Part shown: piece by piece, positions 39,064 to 50,141 of the stretch | Layout: every line of letters begins with the position of its first letter | Position numbering within the stretch: the first letter of the stretch is position 1 | Source of the DNA: Ignelater luminosus | Lineage: Eukaryota > Arthropoda > Insecta > Coleoptera > Elateridae | Assembly: GCA_011009095.1 (NCBI GenBank) | Contig: VTPC01000391.1 | Location: 224,546 to 288,545, forward strand | Direction of reading: 5' to 3' | Length of the DNA: 64,000 nucleotides | The notes under the pieces: generated by a model | Database searches by the model: none | What the model was told of the DNA's origin: nothing | What the model saw: only the letters and a program-made list of their open reading frames with translations | Translations under genes and position numbers: made by a program

Positions 39064-42000
39064 CTACAATCAGGTCAAAACAAGAGAAGTATGAAAGTTA
39101 ATTTTTGATTTTCTTCATTTTGCTAGCTATAAAACCCAATACTCACTTGGTCATATGGGCAGGTAGAAAGTATAGATATTAACTTGAATACTTATAATAT
39201 GAAGAAATGGCCAGAATTAGCAAAACTTTTCATCTTTTCTCAAAAAATTGTCTCTTTAATGTTGTTTTCTTTAATTAAAGAATGCCTTCTTGTACATCTC
39301 GACAAATATCATCAAGTCAACATCTTCGTTGCTTAATGTCTTATGACTAAAGATCGGATTATATGCAAACTGTGCCTCTTTATCTTTTAATATATCTTTT
39401 CAAAACGTTGGAATTACTCGTTTTATTGTTTTCTAGGACTTTTTGAGTCACAACAAGAAGTAGAATTGGTGATTGTAACGTTTTGAAGTAATACTATATC
39501 GAAGATACAGAGGTGCATGCAGTCAAAAAATATAAAATGAAAATCCGAAACCAATACCTATCTACTACAGCAACAGGCAGTATAATACAAGATATTTGCT
39601 TGCTTTATTATTTGGGATGTACTATACATAGTTTAATCTTTAACCTATAGGTATACTATATATTTTTTCAATAGGCTTAACAATTTTATTGTTTGTTAAA
39701 CAACTTTTGTGTTGTTTGAGACTTGCTTTCATAGAAGATGTATTTCAACAGGTACGTATTCGGTTTGTCTAAATATTTCTTGTTTAGAAAGTTTTAAGAA
39801 GCAAATGAACAGTGAAACATTTGAGTACCGAACATTGTGTTTACCTGGGCCGCGGGTAGCATCTAGTCCGTCTATTGCACTTACATACATATTAGAAATG
39901 TCCTCACTTTACTTGGTTTAGCATTTACAATGACTATCTAAATTATTAGATGGGATGGCAATCTGAGTATGGACATGTGTTTGCCTCTCCATTGTTTTAA
40001 AATGTTTAAAGCAACTGAAATTGTAAAATGTACAGCTTTTTATATAAATAATGTCGTAGCTTATTTCTTTAATGAAATAATCAAGTGTATAAAATCTTCC
40101 TGCTAAATCTAATTTTGTGTATTTGAATAATCCATTCATTGAAAGAATGGATGGCGACATTACATATGTAAGAAGCTGTACGTGACGGCCTTAATAACGA
40201 TTGGTTGATCTACAGTCTGTTCACTCTTAAAAATCACTATCCTGCTTGGATTTTTGAAAATATCAATAGCGAATATATTTTTTTAAATTTTAAAACTTCA
40301 ATTGTTTAGAATTTAGTTTGATTTCAACCTACTAAAACTACTTGATTATTTCTAGTAGTTTACCAACGAAACACGTTCGCGAATTCTCCTTTTAACAAAA
40401 TCTATTTATAAATTATTGAATCAATAATGCGAAACAGTAGCACTCTATAGTTTGAAGCTATTTATGTAAATTTATAGATTGTCGGTGTGCCCTACTATTA
40501 TACCCGCAATGAGAAAGCGCATTGCGACAAAGAAAACGAAAACAAAGCCGAAACTTTTAATGAAGTTTACTTTTACAAATATTTGCTTTTCACAACTCTT
40601 TATGGCACTTTAGTTCTTGAGATAAGAATGTTCTAGGTATATTTGCACAGTAATTCATTCTTGTTTGTATTTACTACATACACGGTGTTTTAATAATGAT
40701 TGCGAGGCAAAGAACAATAATACTAGGCGACATATACAATATTATAAGGTTCAGTCAAAAACACGTGAATCTCGGTCATTATCCAACACTTAAGCAGGAA
40801 GTGACTCATTTTAATCAGAAAGAATGCGTGTAAAAACGGACCGAACGGAAATCTACCTCTTATTATTATTAGTATTATTTTGTATGAAGTCAGGTTTAAG
40901 CAACCTTGAAAAATCGTACATAAACCTGTCTTCAACAGAAGATTTATTTACACAAGTAGTTTTGATTTGGATTATTTTTAAGTTTGTTTTCTCCATTAAG
41001 AAATTCGCCATCTGCTCTTATATTTAAATTCAAATCATTTTTAATATGTCTACTATGTCAACTGGTTACATTAGTTGTGCTAAAAAAAAACTATAAAGGT
41101 ACTATATCAATTTCTAATTTTCTTGAATTCAATTTAAAATTTCGTAATGGTAGAAAATAAATTGTCTGTAAATCTGAAATAAAGGAAGTTGGTCAAGGTT
41201 TCTTCCTGCTGTTTTTCTGAAATAAAAACAGAAACCGAAAAAACAAAAAAGTCTTAATAATAAATTCTATTAAATGTGGAAAATTCCATTTTATATCTAG
41301 ACAATGATAAAAAAAAATAAAACACCGTTGAACTCTTGGGAATGAAAAGTTATCGGCTACTACGATATATCCGCATTGGTATCATCACGATGGGTAGCGT
41401 TAACATCCTCCTGCCTTGATATTTTATCTTTTGTAATAAATTTTAAGGTCAAAGGTTGTGTTCTTCTACGTTTAGGTTAATTGCAAAGGGAATTAAAAAT
41501 AGAGTCCAATAAAAATAAAACAAACTAAAGGCGTTCAATACCAACTATTCTAGTGGTTTTTTTGCTCACATTTTTCTAAAGATCACTACTAAAACTGTTC
41601 TCAATTCCACATTCTTTAGTTCAAAAATAACCTACACTAAGCAGCTGTTAACAGTCATTTCACTTGGAACAGTTTCAATACAGAACCATAATAATATTGA
41701 TTATTTATTATTGTATTTTCATAGTAGGAGAAATTATTGTGAATTGATAAAAAATCAATTTTTCTTTTTTGGTTATTTACCAAAAATTTAATTACTTTCT
41801 TAAATATTTTGAGAAATGATATCAATTAATAAACAAATTTAGAGTTTGATAATGATTGATAATGTTACTAGAAGCTACTAATCATAAAAACAAAGAAAAA
41901 AAATAGCCATAATTTATTACTACTTAAAATTGTGCAATTAATTTCTAAATTTCAAATAAAAATTATCAAATATAATGTGCACGCAAAACAACCATGCGAC

Positions 42001-42548
42001 ACTGGTTTGAATTTTCCCCAAGCAAATTCAGCCATGTAAATCCAAAGAGGTTTAAGAGACTTGACATTCTGTTGAATGCGTCGTAAAGCAGAATTTTTAC
42101 AATGAAGATAAAGTAATAAAAGTTTTTATTATACCTACCCACACTTGCAGATCTACATTAAGAAGGTTTATTACTTTCATTTTTTTTCTTGTATCATCCC
42201 CAGTTTCAATCCGATTACGTCGCCATGCAAATTGAACTTGGTAAGAATAGAAAATTGCAAAGTAGTATTTCAATTAGCATAATAATATGCAGCAGGAAAA
42301 ATGCAAGTCTTAAACCTTGATTTGAAAATGCGAACATTTCTTTAATTTTTTTATCTTTTTTCTAGTTTTTGGTGTGTTATGTTTGAATTTTGTAATTTGT
42401 TTTGTATTTACCACATTTAATGAAAAAATTTGCCTGGAAAATTACGTAGTTAGGTAACAGTTCTCGTGTATACAGAGTAATGCGGTTATCACAACCACAA
42501 GGGAGCTACGGGGCAGTGTCCTCTTCAAAATAATTCCTTTTTTTTAGA
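39062..42548. other. AT-rich stretch without a supported gene
   Basis: The frames are short and motif-less. The 80-codon minus-strand frame ending at 39918 has a true ATG but is in the range expected by chance. It has no features apart from short hairpins such as ctgtttttctgaaataaaaacag near 41209. Confidence 0.5.
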
Positions 42549-42570
42549 TTTCAATCAATTTTGATTGAAA
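42549..42570. repeat. hairpin 1 of an inverted-repeat cluster
   Basis: tttcaatcaa and ttgattgaaa (perfect 10-base arms) flank tt. It is the first of four inverted repeats in 363 bases. Confidence 0.75.
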
Positions 42571-42578
42571 ATTGGAAA

Positions 42579-42602
42579 ATAGATATCATTAATAATATCT
42601 AT
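42579..42602. repeat. hairpin 2 of an inverted-repeat cluster
   Basis: atagatat and atatctat (perfect 8-base arms) flank cattaata. Confidence 0.65.
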
Positions 42603-42615
42603 CGAACTTGACAAA

Positions 42616-42637
42616 TGAACTACTGCTAAGTAGTTCA
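42616..42637. repeat. hairpin 3 of an inverted-repeat cluster
   Basis: tgaactact and agtagttca (perfect 9-base arms) flank gcta. A short downstream motif, gactaatgtcgc at 42652-42663, repeats the end motif of the long hairpin that follows. Confidence 0.75.
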
Positions 42638-42715
42638 TTAGTGAGCTCTATGACTAATGTCGCTGTTTCACGTTTTTACAAGAATCTTAATGACGAGATT
42701 AATAGGATATATGTA

Positions 42716-42911
42716 CAGTCTGCGACATTAGTAATGAGACTCGAGAATGGATGTAAACACAACACAAACTTGAGAGAACAAGGTTTCATGCCAATAATAC
42801 GTACGCATTTTTCTGGGGCATTATCGATCGGTGGCCCGGAACCTCGTACTCTCAAGTTTGTGTTGTTTTAACATCCATTCTCGAGTGTCTGATTACTAAT
42901 GTCGCAGACTG
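42716..42911. repeat. long imperfect hairpin (about 76-base arms), MITE or foldback element
   Basis: The left arm starts cagtctgcgacattagtaat, and the right arm is its reverse complement ending at 42911. The match continues through CTCGAGAATGGATG, CAACACAAACTTGAGAG and a weaker aggtt..gcca tail, with a few mismatches and small indels. The central loop is about 40 bases. The whole is about 196 bases with no coding capacity. No TA or longer target duplication is evident. It could be a non-autonomous foldback transposon or a hairpin-RNA source. Confidence 0.8.
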
Positions 42912-43215
42912 TGCACTATAAACTGGATATAAAATAAGATCATTGTAAGTAACCAAAAGGAACAGGTCTCAAGGAGACTGATACGCATATGGTATATACC
43001 CTACGTCTTCTCTACTGAAAGTAAAGGAAAAACTACCTTGTATGATTGGATTTCATTAAACAAACCAATTGAGAAATTACAACCTATATTAAAAAATCTG
43101 ATGTCTAATTGATATACAACGTATATACATATGTACAAGAAAGAAAGTTCTCTGTTGTTAAAACTAATAGAAAGTAAAGGATTCTTTTACCTTTGGTAGT
43201 CGGAATATTCGTATT

Positions 43216-43467
43216 AAAACAAAGGACAGTCGGTGATGCCCAGATTATCTGAAAGCTACTTTCCCTCCTACTATTACCAATAACTTAAGTCCCACCTCGA
43301 TAGAACCAGCCGTTCCTGAGAAATGAAATACCTGTCAAAAGAAAACAAAAGACGGTCGGTGGTATCTGGATTGTCTGAAAGCCATATCCTCACTATTGCT
43401 TACGAATCAAGTCCCATCTTGATATAGTAAAAGGACTAAAAAAATCAATGATTCGATTTTTCCAGGT
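43216..43467. repeat. two diverged direct repeats, period about 126 bases
   Basis: The unit starting aaaacaaaggacagtcggtg at 43216 recurs at 43342 as aaaacaaaagacggtcggtg. Common blocks follow at the same spacing (tctgaaagc, caagtccca or taagtccca, then tgatatag or cgatagaa). Traces of another copy (ccgtttctgaaatatgaaat, then gaaaagaaaattg) appear near 43509-43560. Identity is roughly three quarters. Confidence 0.6.
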
Positions 43468-43469
43468 CA

Positions 43470-46291
43470 CTTCAGTACAGGACAAAAAAGTCCGAAATTG
43501 ATAGACGTTCCGTTTCTGAAATATGAAATATTTCTTCCGCGAAAGAAAAGAAAATTGTAAGACGTTGGATAGAGAGAAAGTCCTGAAAGTCTATCGTTGT
43601 GTCACTGTCTTGCAAAATAGGGGGACTATTTTTTAAGGTCCTGGCGCTCGCCTCGTATCTCTTCCGGACACCGGTCGCATCGCTCACTTAAGCTATCGTA
43701 CCTTGCTCCTCTTTTTCCCTTCCGGCTCGAACGAGATGTAGATGTAAATTCTACAAATTTTACATAAGCTACGTCAATTGCCTTGGTTTTTGTAACAAAT
43801 ATTTCCGCGGTGTTTCTTAGTGATTAAGGCAAATATCAGAACGATGTTTTTCTAGGGACCTGCCACCATAACATAACACTGCTGCGCTGCCATAGGATTA
43901 CCACAAGACTTCGCGCTTGCTTTTTCACGAGACTCGACTCACAGTGAGCACTACCTGTATCGTACGTTACGGTCGAAGAAGAGTTGGACTCGAGAAACAG
44001 AATCCAACAATGACTTGCTTGACGAATATTCCGATTCAGTGCAGCACAGCTACGACCAATATTAATATGAACCAATCAAATACAGTTAAAGCAGATTTTA
44101 TAGACTTCTTTTGACCAGCTTGGCAGTATGGATCGATGTGCACTGGATTCTTAAAAACCCTACGTTGTGCCAGAAATATCTTCTTAAGAAAACATTATGT
44201 TTCTTCAGTATTTGTCTCATGTTGGTTATGGTACTCAAAAGTCTTGGCCGTTGATCAGTCTTGTTTCTTCTATCGGAGTTTTGAACTTCGCTTGAGTTGA
44301 AATATTTTCAACTCATAATCACTCAATCTTAAATCGATTTTGGCTGTCATAGCTTTTATTAAGTCTGTATTATCGGTGGTTAAACTTATAAACACAGTTT
44401 ACTAGCAGAAGAAAATTAAGATCTGGTACTAATTTTTAATTTGATCAATTTTGGATTGATTGTTCAAGAAAAAAAACTAAAAATGCTTTGCAATGTAAAA
44501 ACATTACTAGTCAGTTTCACAATACACCTAATAACACTTAACGGTATATAAATGGTATGAAGCCTGTAGGTTCTGGCCTCAAAGAGGATACGAACACCTT
44601 TGAAGGAGGTCACGTACGTATATACGTACTGACCAGTAGAGTCTGTTCAGATCTGGTTGATTAATATCACTTATCATAGTGAAACATTATTGATCTAACA
44701 GAATCATAGTTTGACTTCACTTTGTTAATCTGTACATGCATTGCTGAAAGCGGACTTTCTACATTAGCCAAATAAACCTTCCTACATGTTTACTAGTTGA
44801 TTCGTGGTAGGAAGTTTATCTTTATTTTTTAAAGCTTTTGGGAGGGCCACAGCTCTACAAGTTTTATGAAAGAGCGTCATAAAATCTTAGAAATCCTAAA
44901 ATGTCCTAAAAAGGTATTTTTTAACAATTTTTGTTTTTATTGAAATATTAAAACACAGCGGTTTTACTATTCATAGTTGAAGAAACGTGCACCAAATCTT
45001 TGTTTACTTCAGAACTAGAACCGCTGGGGAAAATGTAATTTCTATGAACTAACAATCGGACAAAAATTCAGTGCTGCCAAGATTCTGTGGCAGGTCTACC
45101 GTTTTCAAACATCATCTACGGTTCTAGTGCGAAACAACAAATACCTACCGTTTTTCAAATCCTCTTTGACAAGATTTTTAAGATCTAGACACTACATAAA
45201 TAAGTACAGAATGCTGCAATATAAATACAGGGCGTGGAGAAATTGGGTGCCCAAATTTTTAGGGGTAATAGAGAAGACCAGAACAAATAGTTTTTATCAA
45301 ATAGACTCAAAAATACCTGGAGTTCCTTTACGATGATTGTTGCAACCTCAACAGTATGGGCCTCAAGTTTCATTTCATTGGACACTATCTCTTTTATTTA
45401 CTTAGCAGTAATTTCTAAAAATAAAATAATTACAATGTTAGTGTTAATAAATGATTTCGCAAACCTTTTGATTAATCCCTCTCCATAGAGACGCACTTAC
45501 ACTTGCACCCTAGGAATTTTTCAGAAATTGCAGTTACACGCCTGATATAAAAATTAGAAGTTTTGTTTGATTCCCGAATTCTGCATTTGTTATGTATCAA
45601 GATTCTTCTGTTTTTCTTGGTCAAATTGATCGATTAGGTCGTCATATGGGTAATAATATCAAACAATATCATCTCAAGTGAATTGCGTAAGCTGAGGGGA
45701 AGAAATGCTTCCCATAGCGTCTAGTGCTTTACACGGCATTGTACGCGATTGGCTTAGTGTCCTAAAACTGTCATAAGATTTAGTTAAAGATTATCTTGAA
45801 ATCATAAAAAAAAGTGAAAATTGGTAGTGAGTGGTCTGGAGAAGCCACACTACCTTATAATCATGAACTTTTCATTACTAAACTTTAGCTGAAAAAATCT
45901 TCTTGTTCATCAGTCATCTAAATTCTGTGTTCTTGTTATTTCATGCGTTTATGAAATCTTCCCTTTCTTTCTTTATAACCATAATAAACATTTGGAACTT
46001 TATGAACCAGTCACTAAATTTGGTGATCGTTATACTATTATTAAAATTTTACGGAAGCTTCAATTCCAATTCTTTGACATTCGTGCGGAGGTTTTAAGGT
46101 ATAGGTTTTCTGGAGATGTCAAAACTCACTAAACACGCAGGAATAGACCTTCCGAAAAAACTCACAGTGAAATTTTTATTGCAGTCTGCAGTAGAAGAAT
46201 TCCACCTCACAGAGCGTATTTGGCATACCCCATAATCTAATACAAATAATGTTGCAAAATTTATCTCACTAGTACTCATAAAGTATCACTA
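43470..46291. other. stretch without a supported gene
   Basis: A GC-richer patch at 43620-43740 and 43850-44050 carries short frames on both strands without motifs. A perfect 16-base palindrome lies at 44614-44629. Nothing else was recognised. Confidence 0.5.
44614..44629. repeat. perfect 16-base palindrome
   Basis: gtacgtatatacgtac reads the same on both strands. It may be chance or a dimer-binding site; there is no supporting context. Confidence 0.6.
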
Positions 46292-47573
46292 TGTCCAGAA
46301 AGTAAGTTCATTTTTACTGGTAAAATAAAACAAATGTATATTAGGAAAAATAATTTATTGCAAAAGAATCTGTAGATCTACATAGCTACCACCATTTTGT
46401 AAGCATTTATCGTAGCGTGGCACTAATTTTTGTATTCCTTCGTCATAAAACGTTGACGCCTGTGACTGTAACCAAGTTGCAACATGTTCTTTAATCTCAT
46501 CGTCGTCATTGAATTTCTTGCCAGCGAGGTTTGATTTTAGGCTTAAAAACAGGAAGAAGTCACTGGGAGCAAGGTGGTTGGTCAAATTGTTCCCATCCAA
46601 ATTGAGTCAAAAGTTGCTGTGTAAGGTTTGCAGTGTGGGGGCGAGCATTGTCATGAATCAACAAAATGCCGCTAGTGAGCTTTCCACGGCGCTTATTCTG
46701 AATTGTACGACGCAGTTTCCTTAGCGTATCACAGTAAGCAATAGCGGTAATTGTTTCGCCACGTGGTAGAAAGTCCACTAAAAGAACACCACATCTGTGC
46801 CAAAACACCGTGCACATGAATTTTCCGGGTTGTCAAATTCGGCATCGATGTTGTCTTTGCTGGTGACGATGTGTGCCTCCATTCCATCGATTGCCGTTTT
46901 GTCTCATAGGCTACTCAAGGCTCGTCCCCAGTCACTATACTGTTAAGGAAATGGTCCCCGTCATTGTGATAACGAGTCAAAAATTCAAGAGCAGCACCTA
47001 GGCGTTTTTTCTTGTGATCCTCGGTAAGAGTTTTCGGTACCAAGCGTGCACAAAGCTTTCGATATCCCAGTTTGTCATGAACAATTTCATGAAGACGGGA
47101 TCGTGAAATTAGGGGAAATTCCATAGAAAGAAGAGAAATCGTAAACTTACGGTTTCCTCTAATTTTTTCATTCACTGCATGAACAAGTTCATCATTAACC
47201 AATGATCGACGTCCACTTCTTCCTTCATCGTGCACGTTTACACGGCCATTGTTGAATTTTTTTACCCATCTCACAACCATAGAATAACTCATTACATTCT
47301 GTCCATACACCTCAGAGAGCTGTTGATGAATGTCCACTGGTTTCAAATTTTTCGCATTGAGAAACCGAATCACTGATCTAATCTCGCAATCGGCGGAATT
47401 TTCAATTACCTTCGCCATTATAAACAAGCACTGTGACACGATAACAGCAGATAACTAACTCAAAATGGCGTCAATCGCTTAGTAACGATACAAGGTCATT
47501 GCCGCGCATGCGCGGAACAGCGATCGCGTCGCTGCAACGGCGGGAAATAGAAAATGAACTTACTTTCTGGACA
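46292..47573 (-). mobile_element. mariner element A, full-length with a broken transposase
   Basis: The terminal inverted repeats start TGTCCAGAAAGTAAGTTCAT and match perfectly over 23 bases. Each end is bordered by a TA target duplication (46290-46291 and 47574-47575). The 1282-base length is normal for mariner. The transposase is on the minus strand and is disrupted. Confidence 0.93.
46355..47418 (-). pseudogene. mariner transposase, inactivated (DD34D lineage, MAKVIENS type)
   Basis: The true start is the ATG at 47418 (MAKVIENSADCEIRSVIRFL). The N-terminal half carries the two helix-turn-helix regions and runs intact to the first catalytic aspartate in TGDE. The Trp codon expected in the following W-V-A motif is a TGA, after an E-P pair. 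A one-base insertion follows just before MCTVFWHRCGVLLVDFLPRG. The second aspartate is in IHDNARPHTANL. A small deletion removes the Y-S-P-D part of the PPYSPDLAPSD box and shifts the frame again, before the third aspartate in LAPSDFFLF. The C-terminal part is otherwise well kept. One nonsense change and two frameshifts make it a recent pseudogene. No restored version is given. Confidence 0.92.
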
Positions 47574-47575
47574 TA

Positions 47576-48846
47576 GTTATATAAACATTTAGCTACTGGC
47601 GTAGGTGGTTTTATCTCCAACTGTTAATAGTATAACGGGTCTTTCGGAAGTGGTATACCTACAACATACATATAATCTCTCGACTGTGTCTGGCGGTTTC
47701 CTTTGCAATAAAACCCAGTAGTTAAAACTGCTCAACAATCTGATTTTTGAAATCACATATCCTTTCCAAATTAACAAGTTTTGGTTAATTTCCGTTTTCC
47801 GTCAAATAAATAAAATAAAATTAGCGCGAGGCAGTTTTCAGAAAAAGTTTAGTGGTGTATAAAATAGCGCGTTTAAAGTTGAATTCATCAATCCTGAAAT
47901 TATGATATTTAACTGATCCCAAGGACATTTGTGCGTCAATTGATTTAGATTTATTTGCTTTTTATATACTTTTATCAAAAGTTTAATTATATAATTTCCA
48001 TCATATCAAATGTCGCTTTCATTACGAATATTCAAGTAAATTCTTTTATAAAAATGTTTAATGAGTTCGTCAAGGATATCTATTTATTAGAAAGACGAAT
48101 TGTTTTGTTTGTGGTTTTGACACGAAGAATGTAAAGTATTTTTATCGTGTTTTCCTTATTTTTTCTAAATATTCGAGTATTATGTAATTTTATTCGTTTG
48201 AAACTACATTGTGTTTTTTTATTTTTTCACCACTCAAATTTTACAATTGATCAACATACTTCAATCTCGCTCCATTTAAATTTGTTTCGTCTGTGTTGTG
48301 CATGTATGTGATTTTGTCACGGAAAATCCAATTTCCCAAATGAGCGCTTTTGTCAAATTTAGCTTTTCATATCTGCTAGAGTAGGTATGTAGACAACATA
48401 TGAATAAAATTAAATCAGGAACAACCCGACCTCTCTCGCTGCGGGTGCTTTGTTTAGTAACCCGGAAAATTTATATATAGGGATTACACTCTGCAATCTC
48501 ATGTATATTAGGGTTTTACTACGAGTTTCAAGTTTTCCCTGTTTGCCCCTGGGAATTATAGGGTTTACGAACTTTAGTTTAATTGAGATTAAACCATTTT
48601 AAATGTGACTTGCTTTTTATTATTAGGAAAATTCTAAATTGGAAGTATTTTTTAATGAACATCTGTTCATTTAAATGCTTTTTGGATAGAATTATTTCCT
48701 TTTTATATACCTACGTCTTTCCTGGCTTGTTTATTTTCCCTCCACAGTCTTTCCATGTAGTACCTTTTCATAAATTTTTTTTGTCTTACGTTTCATATTT
48801 ATATTACATAGGAATCATGCATTTTTATTTTTTTTCACGAGGCTTA
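47576..48846. other. AT-rich spacer between mariners A and B
   Basis: No gene seen; this is AT-rich sequence with short frames only. Confidence 0.55.
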
Positions 48847-48848
48847 TA

Positions 48849-50141
48849 CGAGGGTGGTCTGAAAAGTTTCCGACCTAACAAAGATACAAGACATTTTTTC
48901 TGAAATTTTTTTTAAATTTTTTAGCATAGTCTCCTTGTAACTCTACACACTTCTCCCAGCGATGCTCCCATCTCTGTAACCCGTCCAAATAGTACTCGGC
49001 ATTTTTCTCTGCAAAATAATTGTTCACGAAGGTGATTGCCTCTTCATTTGACGAAAATCTTTGTCCTCCGAGCGCAATTTTTAGATGAGGGAACAAAAAG
49101 AAGTCGCTTGGGGCTAGATCTAGTGAGTAAGGCGGATGGTCGAGCAATTCAAACCGTAATTCGTGGATTTTCGCCATGGCAACCGCTGAGGTGTGAGACG
49201 GTGCGTTGTCTTGGTGAAACAGGATTTTCTTTTTCTGCAAATGTGGCCGTTTTTTCGCAAGTTCTGCCTTCAGCTTGTCAAGTAATGATGCATAGTATGC
49301 TCCTGTAATGGTTTTTCCTTTTTGAAGATAATCGATTAAAATAACTCCATGACTATCCCAAAAAACAGTCGCCATCACTTTCCCAGCCGAAAAAACAGTT
49401 TTTGCTTTTTTTGGAGCCGGTTCCCCCTTTGCAGTCCACTGTTTGGACTGTATTTTTGTTTCGGGCGTATAATGGTGTATCCAAGTTTCATCTACAGTAA
49501 TTAATCGGCGCCAAAACTCGGATTTATTTCGCCTAAACTGCGCCAAAAGAGCGTTGGAAATATTCATTCGAACACGTTTTTGGTCTAACGTGAGCAAACG
49601 CGGCACCCAACGCGCGGACAGCTTTCTCATGCCTAAATGTTGATTTAATATGTGACAAACACGTTCTTTTGACATGTTCATAACCTCTGCTATCTCTCTC
49701 ACTTTAATTCGGCGGTCGTCTAGCACCATTTGGTGAACTTTGGCGATGTTTTCGTCGGTAGTTGCAGTTTTTGGACGTCCCGAACGTTCATCGTCTCCCA
49801 AGCTCTTACGGCTACGCTTAAATTCAGCAGCCCAAAATTTCACTGTGGTAAATGATGGTGCAGAGTCCCCATACACAGAATCCAACTCATCTTTTATTTG
49901 CGAAGGCGTATTGCCTTTCAAAAACAAATATTTAGTGACAGCTCGATACTCGATTTTGTCCATTTTCACAAAAAAACTCACATCAACTCACTCAAACGAC
50001 TGTTACATAAAAACTGCGCGTCCAAAATGGCTGAAACTTTGGTGAGTAACTGTCAACAGATGAACAACGAAATTCAGTAGCTTTTATTTACAAGTGCTGC
50101 CATCTTCACGTTGAGGTCGGAAACTTTTCAGACCACCCTCG
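48849..50141 (-). mobile_element. mariner element B, full-length and intact
   Basis: Its 28-base ends starting CGAGGGTGGTCTGAAAAGTT match 28/28. A TA borders each end (48847-48848 and 50142-50143). The length is 1293 bases. One open transposase gene fills the interior. Perfect ends and an unbroken gene indicate a young insertion. Confidence 0.96.
48875..49963 (-). CDS. mariner transposase, intact, 362 residues
   Basis: This cut-and-paste DNA transposase acts on the 28-base ends of its own element. The start is the ATG at 49963 (MDKIEYRAVTKYLFLKGNTP); an upstream in-frame GTG can be discounted. Helix-turn-helix regions occupy about residues 1-110, and the linker motif reads WVPRLLTLDQ (119-128). 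The catalytic triad is Asp158 (TVDETW), Asp252 (HQDNAPSH) and Asp287 (LAPSDFFLFP), with 34 residues between the last two: a DD34D mariner. The YSPDLAPSD box reads YSLDLAPSD, an unusual Pro-to-Leu change. The C-terminus runs about 15 residues past the usual end at GDY (KKFKKNFRKNVLYLC). Its TAG overlaps the inner edge of the terminal repeat, which suggests loss of the normal stop. Activity is possible but not shown. Confidence 0.94.
   Translation of the reverse strand: MDKIEYRAVTKYLFLKGNTPSQIKDELDSVYGDSAPSFTTVKFWAAEFKRSRKSLGDDERSGRPKTATTDENIAKVHQMVLDDRRIKVREIAEVMNMSKERVCHILNQHLGMRKLSARWVPRLLTLDQKRVRMNISNALLAQFRRNKSEFWRRLITVDETWIHHYTPETKIQSKQWTAKGEPAPKKAKTVFSAGKVMATVFWDSHGVILIDYLQKGKTITGAYYASLLDKLKAELAKKRPHLQKKKILFHQDNAPSHTSAVAMAKIHELRFELLDHPPYSLDLAPSDFFLFPHLKIALGGQRFSSNEEAITFVNNYFAEKNAEYYLDGLQRWEHRWEKCVELQGDYAKKFKKNFRKNVLYLC

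Noticed and set aside
39918..40160. 80-codon minus-strand frame with an ATG start
   Set aside because: The length is within chance expectation and no domain or splice context is seen; not called as a gene.
49964..49981. Upstream in-frame GTG extension of the mariner B transposase
   Set aside because: Eukaryotic initiation at the ATG (49963) gives the family's normal N-terminus; the GTG extension is an artefact.
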